A stretch of DNA of 64,000 nucleotides, from contig JAUCBJ010006967.1 in the NCBI GenBank assembly GCA_032718475.1, forward strand, positions 1 to 64,000. The letters are read 5' to 3'. Numbering within the stretch: position 1 is the first letter of the stretch; each line of letters begins with the position of its first letter. Origin of the DNA: Nemertoderma westbladi. Lineage: Eukaryota; Xenacoelomorpha; Nemertodermatida; Nemertodermatidae. Shown in pieces: positions 32,637 to 43,770 of this stretch. A program made the position numbers and the translations under genes. The notes beneath the pieces are model-generated. The model saw only the letters and a program-made list of their open reading frames with translations, was not told the origin of the DNA and searched no databases.

Positions 32637-33737
32637 ATGAGATCCTGCCAGTGCGGTAAATCCCTTCCTGATGGATTTCTCTTCTGCTCCGGATGTGGCA
32701 CTCCTGCTCCACCATTAATTAAAATGTGCTGTGAGATTGTTATTGGAGACGATTGGGTGCAATGCCCACGATTCCGCAAAGATGTTGTTGGCGCCATTAC
32801 ACAAGATGGAGACGACAATGTTGGGGTCGGTGGTGTTTCTAACACCCCGAGCACATCCGGAAAGCAGAACATTATTGGAAATAATCGTGAAAGTCTAATC
32901 AAAGTTGAGATAGGGGGCAGTGACTATTATCGTCCAAAGGAACTTGACACAGTTAATTATGTTCCGGTGCTGGTACTTTCTATTGGCGTCGATAAAAAGG
33001 TAGTAGCTCTAGGGGGTGCCGTCTTTAATCGCTGCATTCGGGCATTGGAGAAGGATTTTAGGGAGCGTGGAATTAGCAACCTAACAATAATTGCGCAGTC
33101 CGTCTGTTCCGTGTACCCTGAATTCGAGTTTCAACATTCAAACCGAAAAAGTAAATCTCAAGTGTTTCAGACGAAATTTGCTGAGTGTCTGCAGAATTAT
33201 AAGAAACGTGAGGCAAAGAAAGTACGTGAAACGGATAATATGGAAACAAACCTTCTTGAGAAAGCGGTCAGTTTGGGCGAGGAGGGTGCCACTACTAAGA
33301 AACGAAATATAACGACAAATAAAAACACAAATAAACGCGCCCGACACCATGCCTTTGTTATAGACGAAGCTGTCGAAGTTCTGGAAAGTGACGAAAGTGA
33401 GGAGATGTCCGGTGATGAGGGTGAATCATCTGGAATTGATACCGGTAGTTTAATCGAAGCGAAAAAATTAGGAGAATATGTGTGGGCCAAACTATCCAAG
33501 AAGGATATATTTTGACCCAGCAAAGTGTGCGAACCCTATGGTAAACCGAGAAGCATTCATCGTCCCCACTGGGTATATTTTTTCGGAACCCATAATTATG
33601 GTTGGGTCAGCAGTGGCCTCATAATAGCGTATGAAGCAGACAATAACCCCGACAAAGAGCGGAAGAATAAGGGGAAGAAGTTTGAGCAAGGAGTACTGGA
33701 ACTGGAATTGGAGAGGGTTGGGCCACAGGAGTCATAG
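32637..33737 (+). pseudogene. Second zinc-ribbon/PWWP-like partner gene, interrupted
   Basis: A paralogue of the 28.5-29.8 kb protein. It has N-terminal zinc-ribbon pairs (CQCGK, CSGCG, then MCC and CPRF), the conserved middle segment ISNLTIIAQSVCSVYPEF, a basic KKRN/KRAR region, an acidic DESEEMSGDEGESSG cluster, and a PWWP-like C-terminus (EYVWAKLSKKDIF ... HWVYFFGTHNYGWVSS). A TGA at 33513-33515 falls exactly where copy 1 has the Trp of FWP; the frame is otherwise open before and after it. The last cysteine of the second ribbon is Phe (CPRF against CPRC). It lacks the 9-aa repeats. The middle and PWWP cores are conserved despite overall divergence, which indicates past selection on the protein. 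Confidence 0.65.
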
Positions 33738-33884
33738 GGTATCGCCTATGTAAATGTTTATACCTGTTATGTTTACCTGATAATATAATTAATGATATTA
33801 TTAATTAGTTGAATATTGAGAATGGAGACGGTTGAATAAGAATTAATAATATGCTGAATTATATAAACTATTATTATCTGATTT

Positions 33885-34502
33885 GGGGGTGGGGGGGTTA
33901 ATAAACCATGGTTATTTTCAGAGAACCACTGGTAATATTGTGAATAAATCACGGTTATTTTTGGAAAATCGGCGTTTGTGTTTTAATAAACCACGGTTAT
34001 TTTCGGAAAACCACTGGTAATATTGTGAATAAACCACGGTTACTTTCGGAAAACCACTGGTAATATTGTGAATAAACCACGGTAATAATTGGAGAATCGG
34101 CGTTTGTGTTTTAATAAACCATGGTTATTTTCGGAAAACCACTGGTAATATTGTGAATAAACCACGGTTATAATTGGAGAATAGGCGTTTGTGTTTTAAG
34201 AAACCACGGTTACTTTCGGAAAACCACTGGTAATATTGTGAATAAACCACGGTTATAATTGGAGAATCGGCGTTTGTGTTTTAAGAAACCATGGTTATTT
34301 TTAGAAAACGGCCGTCGGTTACGGTGAATAAACCGCGGTTTCTTTTTTGACAACCCTTAATTTATAACCCTGGTTATTTATATGAAAAAACCGCCGGTTC
34401 CCCGAAAAAACCCTGGTTAAAATGCAACAAAAACCACCGGCGGTTTTTTCAGGAAATTTGGCGGTTTTTTAAGGTAAAACAGGGGTTATGTTTTTTCAGT
34501 GT
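33885..34502. repeat. Subterminal repeat array ending in a CACTA-type terminus
   Basis: About eight units alternate AATAAACCACGGTTATTTTC, GGAAAACCACTGGTAATATT and GGAGAATCGGCGTTTGTGTT. At 34340-34490 inverted CCGCCGGTT/ACCACCGGCGG motifs follow. The array closes with TTTTTTCAGTG then TA at 34491-34502. Clustered short repeats just inside a CACTG end are a hallmark of CACTA elements, and this is the likely right end of the second cassette. Confidence 0.7.
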
Positions 34503-34655
34503 ACTAACTACGTAGCCCTACCAGGCCCTCATTGGGGTCTCTCACCCCTGCCACCTCCTGCCTACTGACTACGTGGCCTACCAGGCCCTCATTGGGGTTT
34601 CTCACCCCCACCACCTCCTGCCTACTGACTACGTCAGGTCAGGTCAGGTCAGGTA
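34503..34655. repeat. 71-bp duplicate related to the BEL leader repeat
   Basis: Two copies of a unit contain CTACGTGGCCTACCAGGCCC TCATTGGGG and CACCACCTCCTGCCTACTGA, followed by four CAGGT pentamers. The CTACGTGGCCTACCAGGCCC core is the same as in the BEL leader ORF repeat at 12178-12294. Confidence 0.7.
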
Positions 34656-36156
34656 TTCTAGGTCATTGATCAAGAAAACTTGCCACCTCCATGCAGCATA
34701 AAGGAGGTGCCACCTGTAGCTGCATAGACCCTCTTACTAGGGCAAATCTGGTCCTGTAACTAGGACCCCCTTCATTCTGGGATAAGGACGCCCTTGGTCC
34801 TGGATTAAGGACCCATATACTTGGCTGCAGGGGTATATGGCCTGACCAGGCAGATGGTGATCTACCAATGGCTGGTTAGGAGTAGAGTGTTCTCATGTCC
34901 ACTCTGAGGGCACTTCACTGCGACCTGCACCTGGCAGCAAGGGTACAGGGCATGACCCAGCAGATGAGCTGCAACAGCCAACGGTGGGTCATGTACGCCA
35001 GAGTAGATATGGGTGATGGGCCTCATATCTGACTCCATTGCGACACCCACCCTGTGGAATGGCAAACCAGGGTGTGGTATTTGCCCCGAGAGCTGACTCG
35101 GCAAAAAAGCACCCCCCAACCCCCACTATGGATTACATTAGCAATGCGGAGGTCCGGCCACTAGAGGCCAGTGGAATTACCGGACACAATCGGCCTCACA
35201 GGCGTCAGTTAACTCCTGACCGGCTGCCTGTCTCACCCCCTATTGGAGAGAGAGCAGCCAACAATTCTTTGAGTCCCTTTCCTTATGACCTTTCTGGCCC
35301 AAATCCTGGGTCACCAGGGAGGCCAGATTGTGATGGTGAGAGGGATTCTGGAGTTGGAGGCTACTCTCATGTTCCACCCCGACCAACAAAGCCATTGCTG
35401 AATCTGAGGCAAGTCACTAGACTAGCCTCAGTAAACACCCTAACACTCGGGTCCCCAATGCGACAAGGTGAGCTGACTGCCTTGGCAGATAAGCTTTCTC
35501 TTAGCGCAGTGGGTGTTCAAGAGCACCGAATGCAGACTGGACAGACTGATGAGGTTCTGATTAAGGACATGGGGGGCGGTTGGCGACTCGCCCTCGCTGT
35601 CAGCAGATGATAGTGGCAATGGTGGAATTGGTCTATTGATGAATCCAACTGCACATGCAGCATTGGACAAAATAGACCAAATCTCTAACTGCATCATCCG
35701 TTGCCACTTCTCATGTTCTGGAAGACTGGCTAAGAAGTTTCTTAAGGAGGTTCTGATTGTGTGCTACTCTCCAACTAGTGTTGCCCCTGTAGAGGAGGTG
35801 GAAAATTTCTACCACAATCTACAAGCAGCAACTGATGGAGTGGATCAGCATGCATTCTTAACATTCCTGGGAGACTTTAATGCAAGTCTGCATCAATCAC
35901 CTACATTGCCCTGGGTCTATAGCAATAGTGTTAACCGAAATTCTGTCCATCTTCAGGATTTTATCTCTGGAAATGGATTGTTTTCGGCTGGAATCCAGTT
36001 CAAGAAGCGAACTTGAAAGCTATGGATTCATAGTGGACCCAGTGGTCACAAGTCCCAGATAGACCATATTCTGTTTCGTAGGAAATACAGGAGCTCTATA
36101 CAAGACTGTAATGCATTTACACTTCGACCCTTCTCCAGTGATCACCGCCTTATTCA
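34656..36156 (+). pseudogene. RTE-type LINE: 5' region and endonuclease, 3' truncated
   Basis: Coding similarity starts near 35400 (LRQVTRLASVNTL, VGVQEHRM). After a frame break at about 35608 it continues as NGGIGLLMNP, EVLIVCYSPTSV, LGDFNASL, IDHILFR and FSSDHRLI. This is an apurinic-type endonuclease with the Glu of VQEHR, Asp/Asn of GDFNA and SDH. The segment about 35069-35185 (ATTTGCCCCGAGAGCTGACT onwards) is shared with 60892-61009, and 34656-35068 is probably more 5' leader. The match to the copy at 58-59.5 kb stops at about 36156, before any reverse transcriptase. The endonuclease would nick target DNA. A TGA at 36014 and the frame break show it is dead. Confidence 0.75.
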
Positions 36157-36646
36157 ACCGCCTTATCATGTAAAAACCAAAAGTATTAGTCAGGCAACTC
36201 GTTTTAGATCATGAACAACATTGCATTGCATTCCCAAACTTTCGCCAAATCCGGGCATCAATAAACGAGATTACGGATTTTATCAACGACAAAGGTGGAT
36301 GGAATATAGTAGTATGGTACAGTACAAGCCGGGAACTACCAACCAGGACGGAGATACTATCCCTGTTCCAATAAAAGTATTACATCCATCATCAGTGGTC
36401 CCGGCTTGCAAACCCAGTGTATAACCAACCCAGTATTTACTCTTCAACATTCCCCCACCACCTCCTCCTGCTGCCACCCGAGTTAACCAGCCGCGCCAGC
36501 CGCCAGGTTATTATCCCAAAGAGACAAGGACCTCCACAATAGAGAAACTTTAAGTAGGCCTACATTTCTAACTTAGAACATTTCGAACTATCATATCAAA
36601 ATATGCTTTCTTTATATTTTAATATTGACATTTTTGAAGTTCGAAT
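36157..36646. other. Spacer between LINE fragment and zinc-ribbon gene
   Basis: No gene is assigned. A frame of 67 aa at 36221 has no known motif. CCGCCTTAT is repeated at the LINE break (36148 and 36160), a possible junction microhomology. Confidence 0.3.
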
Positions 36647-37701
36647 ATGAAGGACTCTAAGGGTATCATGAGAAGTTATTGTAAAGAATGTGGAGCAGAT
36701 GAATGCTCTGAGTACTTACTACCAGAGAATATTGGTATAACGCAGGTGTGTACATACTGTGGTTGTCCTCCCACTAAGCATCATCGGGAAGATGTCTCAT
36801 CTCATGAAGGTCAACCTATTACACCTCAGCCTGATATTAATACTCCTGCAAACCAACCAAATGCCGGTAATACACCTTTGTTGAATATACCTGTTGAACC
36901 TGTGTTATTTGATACACCCATCTACCATCATCATCAACTACTACTTCATCTATAAATAAGCCTTGCCATTCAAATTTGAATATTTTGGACCACGTCCTTT
37001 CTGAAAGCCCAGAGGGGAAATTATTGTTGAAGTCCAAGACAGCAGGGTTGACTGAGAAGCAGCGGAAGAATTTAGTTTCCTTGGTGGTATCATATCTCAT
37101 GAAAGGTACAGACACCGGTTTGGTTTCTAAGGAACTGTTTAAAGAGGCAGCTTCTCAAATAGCTTCTGTATTTCAATTAGAAAAACCAGCAACATACTAT
37201 TATTATAAATCAGTTGAGAAGGTATCAGATGGTAAAAAATATAACACATTTGTTGCCTCAGGAAAGCTGTACTGGAAATACTTAACTGGAAATAAAAACC
37301 GCTTGTTAGCTATTTCTATTTCAAACCCGAAAGAAACTGTTGACGTTGTTGCTGGTAGTTCTAGCAAACTGGGTGTCCTTGACACATGGAATGTCGACGA
37401 GTTGTATCAATCTGTAGAAGATCAACTCAGAAATCTTCGCCACCATGGGTATAATAAAGCTGATCATGAGGCAACTGTCCTTTACCGGCTAGTCGCTATT
37501 TATCGCAATTTGTTTGATCTCAACAAGTATCCGTATTTCAAAGATGATAGTGTTGTCTATGATTGTATAAATACTGATTTTGTTTATCTAATGAAATTAA
37601 AGAATGCAAGTGATGTAAATTGCACTGCATTATTTGAGGCCCCGTTTGAGGAAATATGCGGCAAGTGTCTCAATATGTCTCAACTATTCACAGTTGTGTA
37701 A
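36647..37701 (+). pseudogene. Zinc-ribbon protein of unknown function, frameshifted
   Basis: The first frame (36647-36955) gives CKECGADECSEYLL and VCTYCGCPPTKHH, a zinc-ribbon-like pair, then a Pro/Asn-rich linker. A shift of frame near 36910 leads to the second frame, which runs to 37701. It has an alpha-helical segment LTEKQRKNLVSLVVSYLMKG, YYYYKSVEKVSDGK and GKLYWKYLTGNKN. Similar segments occur in uncharacterised, transposon-associated animal proteins, but I cannot name the family. It precedes gag-like sequence on the same strand and could be part of the same element or of another. Confidence 0.4.
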
Positions 37702-40700
37702 TGAATTGTTAGATGGGTTTGTCAGCAGTGTAATTCGTTTTTCATATTTTGACGAATTCATAAAATTACACCAAACTGCAACAGAAACAGTTGAAGATTT
37801 TGCTGATAAATTAAAAAGAGTTGCACGCCATGCATTATCTTCCCCAGACACAGAACAGGCAGAGGCTTCGTGCAGAGACACAAAGCAGGATACTAGACCA
37901 ATTTTTGTATGGTCTCCATATAACGATTCGCTGCAAGGTTTTAGAACATGTAGCGCATGAGTCCCTTTAGAAAACGTCATTTCAGAGGCTAAAATGATAG
38001 AAGCTAGTGTACGTGTAGATAACCCTATGTTAAAAGCACCGCTTACGGAAGATGATATTGAACGTATCATTCAGAAGTCTAGAGAAAAAAATCATTACAG
38101 ATCACCATCAAATCATAAAACTGAATATAATTTGGAAAGTATCTCTCAGTTAGAGGAAAGCGTTAATAAATTATCTAAACAGGTAAGTGAACTTACAAGT
38201 AAGTTTAACGAACTATCACAAGTAAGTTTAACGAACTATCTGGTGAAATTAACCCAACTGTTATGAATATGGTAGCTGTCACATTTAAGGAATTTATGTC
38301 CCCAGCTCATAAGACAAAAGGTAATATTTGACTCGGCTGATAGAAGTAATAGAAGAAGAGAATAGTCACAAGAACGAGGTAACATGGATAACAAACACGA
38401 TAATAAATGGGAAAACCACAGCAAATCCTTCCAAAACAATTCAGTTCGGTCAAGTTTACTTCAAGTAAATTCGACTCAGGAGTTAATTATGGAAGTACTT
38501 GTTGAAAGTAACCCAGTTGAAGCAAATTAATGTAGATAGAGGGTCACAAGTTACTATTATCACCGAAGAGTTCCTTAAGGGGGGGGTACACCCCCCCTCA
38601 GGTCAAAATTTTCATTTTTTGTTTTTTTATTTCATCTAGAGTAGAATTTAATGCGGATTTCAAATCTGGAAACGGCTTAGCGAGATCTCTTTTACTTCTC
38701 GAGTAATGGCTGGTTTTCCGTCTGTATGTCTGTCTGTCTGTCCATCGAAATATTAAAAAGGGCATAAAATAAGCAATCTGAAATGTTTACTGTTAGGATT
38801 TTTCTTAATGTCGATGTCTGTTTTAATATTTGGAATTATCTAATCACTATGTCTGTATCTCAGTCTGTCTCTCAGTTTGTCTGTCTGTTTGTATGTCTGT
38901 CTGTCTGTCAACATGTCCGTCAAATTTTAATTAATATATATTTAATAGATATTTGTGAGTTTTGTATTACATATTGAACAGTTGTCTAATGGACTAGTTG
39001 TCTACTAGTAATAACAAATGTGAACCATCATATAACAATAGCTAGTAATAATTATTCTGGGAAACAACCATAAACTTATTTTTTTTTAATTCCGCAGGCT
39101 CTGAGAATAATTCACGTGCTGCGCGAAGTCTTCATGTGCAGCATGAACTTTTCATGTGCCGCGTGAAGGCTTCTCATTCTGATCAAAAAGCTTTCCGAGG
39201 TGCTCGATTAATTAACGTGCTTTATGAAGAATTTAAGTGCTACGTGAAACCTTCACCTGCTGCGCAAATGTCTCACGTGCTGCGCGAAGGTTTCACGTGC
39301 TGCGCAAAGCTTAATGTTCTGTGTAAAGGCTTATTATAAAATTATGTGGAAATTTTTATATAATTTTGAATGTTTCTTAAGGTTATCTCATTATTCCATG
39401 ACTATTTATTACTAAATGACGAAATAGTATGCGATCAAATCAATACGCCAAAATGTAATTTGTTCACGTGCTGCGCGAAGTGTTTTTTGGCAAGCACTCT
39501 AAAATTATTTTAACAGGTTGTTAAAAGTGGGTAGGGGTTTTTTTGAACCAAATTTCATGAAATCCATTGAGAAATCACAAAATATGGATAGGGGATAACC
39601 AATGGGAAAAGAAAAGGAGATACCAGTACTGAAAATAGCGGGAACATTTGAAATATATTGTTCTTAAACTTTAAATGCGTTTATCTCGGAATTGTATTTT
39701 TCACATTCAAAATACTACTACTCAGCCATTTCTTAACCAATTTTCGAAATTTTTTTTTTGTTTGATTTCTTTTCGGGTTTTGATCAAAAGTTATCGGTTA
39801 GAATTTTGAATTGTGCCATATTAATTTCTTGAAATTAGTTAATATCTATTAAGTAATAATTAATATTAGTTAATAATATTTAAAAAATATTTAAGACCTA
39901 AATAAAAAATGTAACCGATAAGTTTTGTGGAGCCGAGGATGCTGATTCAGAAAAACCAAGTTTCGAAAATTTTCGCCCAAAATTGTGAGACTAGTAGTGT
40001 TTTTAGTGAAATTAACAATTTCGCTGGTGGCCGCTAGAGGGCGACGCAAATTTGAAAATTTTTTTTTTGAACCCAATCTTTGGCCATATGTTAATCCCCC
40101 GAAAGGTATAAAATATACAAAATTACACACAAGCAGAAATTATAGCCATTTGCAAAAAAGGTCCATAGGGGGGTGTACCCCCCCCCTTAATAAAAATATT
40201 AGAAACACACTTTACATGTATCCTGGAGAAACATTAACAACATTAGGAGGTGATAAAGTAGATAGTCTAGGTAGAACGAAATTAAATATTCATTGTGGAA
40301 ATAATTCGTGGACAGGTCTTGTGCACGTAGTCCGTACTTTGAATTGTAGTACAAATTTGCTGTTGGATATAGATAGCATTATTACACTAAATATACTAGA
40401 AATGGGATTGAAAATTATTAAGGGCGATGAAACCCAGACAATCAATGCTGATTCCAACAATCCACAGGATTTTAATAACCAATCTCAAACGAATAAAACT
40501 CAAAATACGACAGAAACTAAAACATACAATGATGAGAAAGCATTAAATAATGATACGGTTAATATAGAATTAGCGAAGTCAGTAAGTGTTAATAATACTT
40601 ATAAAGTTTTGCGGATAAGTTCGAAAGGTAATGTGATAATACATCTAAGATCAGTGGCATTAATAAAAGGCAACGTGAGGGTAATAAGCTGGGTTTACGG

Positions 40701-40815
40701 AATAAGGCTAAGGAATAAGCCGATGAACGACCCGCCGACGATACCCCTAGTATCGAGTCTTCCATCCCTCATAAAGCTCATTGAAGGAACTCAAAAGGCT
40801 TTTATATGCGACTAG
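37702..40815 (+). pseudogene. Gag and retropepsin remnant split by a TTAA element
   Basis: The gag-like part reads FDEFIKLHQTATETVEDFAD then KLKRVARHAL (37745-37830), and continues through a coiled coil (SISQLEESVNKLSKQVSELT) with frame breaks. Just before 38575 VDRGSQVTIITEEFL resembles a retropepsin active site, with Arg in place of the usual Ser/Thr after Asp. A 1608-bp TTAA-flanked element follows. Protease-like sequence resumes at 40191 (NIRNTLYMYPGETL; LLLDIDSIITLNILE) and is open to a stop at 40815. The frames on either side are in phase across a single TTAA. No reverse transcriptase is found. This is a retroelement relic or an old co-opted gene; the Arg and the frame breaks argue against function. 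Confidence 0.5.
38579..40186 (+). mobile_element. TTAA-flanked non-autonomous element, copy 1
   Basis: 1608 bp between TTAA at 38575-38578 and 40187-40190. Terminal inverted repeats read GGGGGGGGTACACCCCCC at both ends (the right one inverted), and each end can itself fold because its G run faces a C run. Inside are GTCTGTCTGTCT microsatellite and CACGTGCTGCGCGAAG repeats at 39110-39310 but no plausible gene. TTAA targets are used by piggyBac and Kolobok transposases; the G-run ends do not closely match the CCCTTT ends of the intact piggyBac here. Confidence 0.85.
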
Positions 40816-41783
40816 AATCATTGCAGTTACAACGGGTGAGTTTATTATCATGTTTATTCTTTAATGTCATAACTCAACACACAGTTACTAAAATTAAAAA
40901 TAATAGTATGTTGTAAATGTATATAACAATGTTCTGAATTTGTAATATAGAATACTAAATACGAAAGCTGTACCTGCAAAATATTCTTGAGAAAAAGCAA
41001 TCTACATTGAACGCAATCTATAGTTTTTCATTTTTTCAATCTGATATATTTATTATAGTGGTCATTTTGTGGCTAACCCTAAAAGGTATTTTATGAAGAT
41101 ATTATAATATATTTTCACACAATATATTTTGTATTTACAGATCAACATCGTCCAAGGATGCAGAGGGGCAGTGTGCAGGGGCACCTACTACGGTAGGCCG
41201 TGTCCCTGTTTTCGAATAGTGGACCCCGTTTGAGTACTTAGGCCAATGTTGTGCTTGAGGAAGTATTCGATAATGAGTCACGATGTATCCGCCCTCATTA
41301 TTTCTGCAGTAATGAGTTTACCTCATTATTCTTTGATAAAGCGCACCTAGAAGTGAGTAATAAATAAATAGGAAATGTACCTTATGTGTAAAGTAACCTC
41401 TTGAATACTGAGAATCATTATTGGTTTGATGGTATCTTAGTGTCCTAACTGCGGTGTTTAATACATACCGCGTGCAAGTTCCTGTTCTTACGGGAGGAGC
41501 GCCTATATAGGTTTCCTCCAGGTTTTCTTCGGTTATTTTTTCTATCAATTTCCTTTAATCAAATAAATCACAGAAGTTTTATAACATAACGAGCAAGATA
41601 GCGAGATTTAAGTTGCGACTCTGAATAACTTGATATTATATTTCTGACTTTGTATTTTTCTATTTTAAAGCTTATTTATCTCCTATCTTGCAGCTCAATT
41701 ATTTTGGTAAAAGTATGGTATCATTATTGCATATTGATTGAATATACCATACTTTCAAGGATAGTGATCCAGGTAAAGTTTAA
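40816..41783. other. Spacer between the two inverted TTAA elements
   Basis: Mostly AT-rich. A donor-like GGGTGAGTTT at about 40834 and an acceptor-like TTTACAG at 41141 could mark an intron after the protease frame. The GC-richer 41150-41330 has no recognised coding content. Confidence 0.3.
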
Positions 41784-43387
41784 GGGGGGGGTACACCCCC
41801 CTATGGACCTTTTTTGCAAATGGCTATAATTTCTGCTTGTGTGTAATTTTGTATATTTTATACCTTTCGGGGGATTAACATATGGCCAAAGATTGGGTTC
41901 AAAAAAAAAATTTTCAAATTTGCGTCGCCCTCTAGCGGCCACCAGCGAAATTGTTAATTTCACTAAAAACACTACTAGTCTCACAATTTTGGGCGAAAAT
42001 TTTCGAAACTTGGTTTTTCTGAATCAGCATCCTCGGCTCCACAAAACTTATCGGTTACATTTTTTATTTAGGTCTTAAATATTTTTTAAATATTATTAAC
42101 TAATATTAATTATTACTTAATAGATATTAACTAATTTCAAGAAATTAATATGGCACAATTCAAAATTCTAACCGATAACTTTTGATCAAAACCCGAAAAG
42201 AAATCAAACAAAAAAAAAATTTCGAAAATTGGTTAAGAAATGGCTGAGTAGTAGTATTTTGAATGTGAAAAATACAATTCCGAGATAAACGCATTTAAAG
42301 TTTAAGAACAATATATTTCAAATGTTCCCGCTATTTTCAGTACTGGTATCTCCTTTTCTTTTCCCATTGGTTATCCCCTATCCATATTTTGTGATTTCTC
42401 AATGGATTTCATGAAATTTGGTTCAAAAAAAACCCTACCCACTTTTAACAACCTGTTAAAATAATTTTAGAGTGCTTGCCAACAAACACTTCGCGCAGCA
42501 CGTGAACAAATTACATTTTGGCGTATTGATTTGATCGCATACTATTTCGTCATTTAGTAATAAATAGTCATGGAATAATGAGATAACCTTAAGATCGTTC
42601 AAAATTATATAAAAATTTCCACATAATTTTATAATAAGCCTTTACACAGAACATTAAGCTTTGCGCAGCACGTGAAACCTTCGCGCAGCACGTGAGACAT
42701 TTGCGCAGCAGGTGAAGGTTTCACGTAGCACTTAAATTCTTCATAAAGCACGTTAATTAATCGAGCACCTCGGAAAGCTTTTTGATCAGAATGAGAAGCC
42801 TTCACGCGGCACATGAAAAGTTCATACTGCACATGAAGACTTCGCGCAGCACGTGAATTATTCTCAGAGCCTGCGGAATTTAAAAAAATAAGTTTATATT
42901 TGTTTCCCAGAATAATTATTACTAGCTATGTTATATGATGGTTCACATTTGTTATTACCAGTAGACAACTAGTCCATTAGACAACTGTTCAATATGTAAT
43001 ACAAAACTCACAAATATCTATTAAATATATATTAATTAAAATTTGACGGACATGTTGACAGACAGACATACATACAAACAGACAGACAAACTGAGAGACA
43101 GACTGAGATACAGACTTAGTGATTAGATAATTCCAAATATTAAAACAGACATCGACATTAAGAAAAATCCTAACAGTAAACATTTCAGATTGCTTATTTT
43201 ATGCCCTTTTTAATATTTCGATGGACAGACAGACAGACATACAGACGGAAAACCAGCCATTACTCGAGAAGTAAAAGAGATCTCGCTAAGCCGTTTCCAG
43301 ATTTGAAATCCGCATTAAATTCTACTCTAGATGAAATAAAAAAACAAAAAATGAAAATTTTGACCTGAGGGGGGGTGTACCCCCCCC
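41784..43387 (-). mobile_element. TTAA-flanked non-autonomous element, copy 2 (inverted)
   Basis: 1604 bp between TTAA at 41780-41783 and 43388-43391. It is almost the exact reverse complement of copy 1 at 38579-40186, with only scattered differences (for example GCCAACAAACACTT against the complement of AAGTGTTTTTTGGC near 39485). It has the same terminal GGGGGGGGTACACCCCCC. Having its own TTAA pair shows a separate insertion, not a simple inverted duplication of the region. Confidence 0.9.
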
Positions 43388-43770
43388 TTAAATCAGAAGT
43401 TCTCAATCTTGAAGATGATATTATGGAGGTTCCACCTGAACCAGAACCATGCCTTGATCCACTTGGAGAACTTAAGTCCTTCTTATCTTTTCATCAACCT
43501 GTTTTTTGAAGGTAAAGAGATGTATATCAATGGGTTGACATTTATTTCCAATTTCAACCGAGTTGAAATTTAAAACTGTTTTTTAAATTTCAACTTTTAA
43601 GTTATAAAGTTTAAATAAATAATAATAAATACAAATTGTAAAATCTAATATATTTTTTTTATACTGTGTGTGTTTGCCCCAGCAACCTACCAGTTTTTCC
43701 ATTGGTATCACTGCTTTACTTAGGGTTCCAATTTTCTGTGGTCTGATGTCTTTTTGAGGAGTTCATGGTG

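Noticed and set aside
35540-35555. A third CTGATGAG hammerhead core
   Set aside because: It is in LINE coding sequence and has no GAAA partner or stem II downstream.
38783-39339. Small frames inside the TTAA elements
   Set aside because: They arise from TCTG microsatellite and GCACGTGCTGCG repeats and have no domain.
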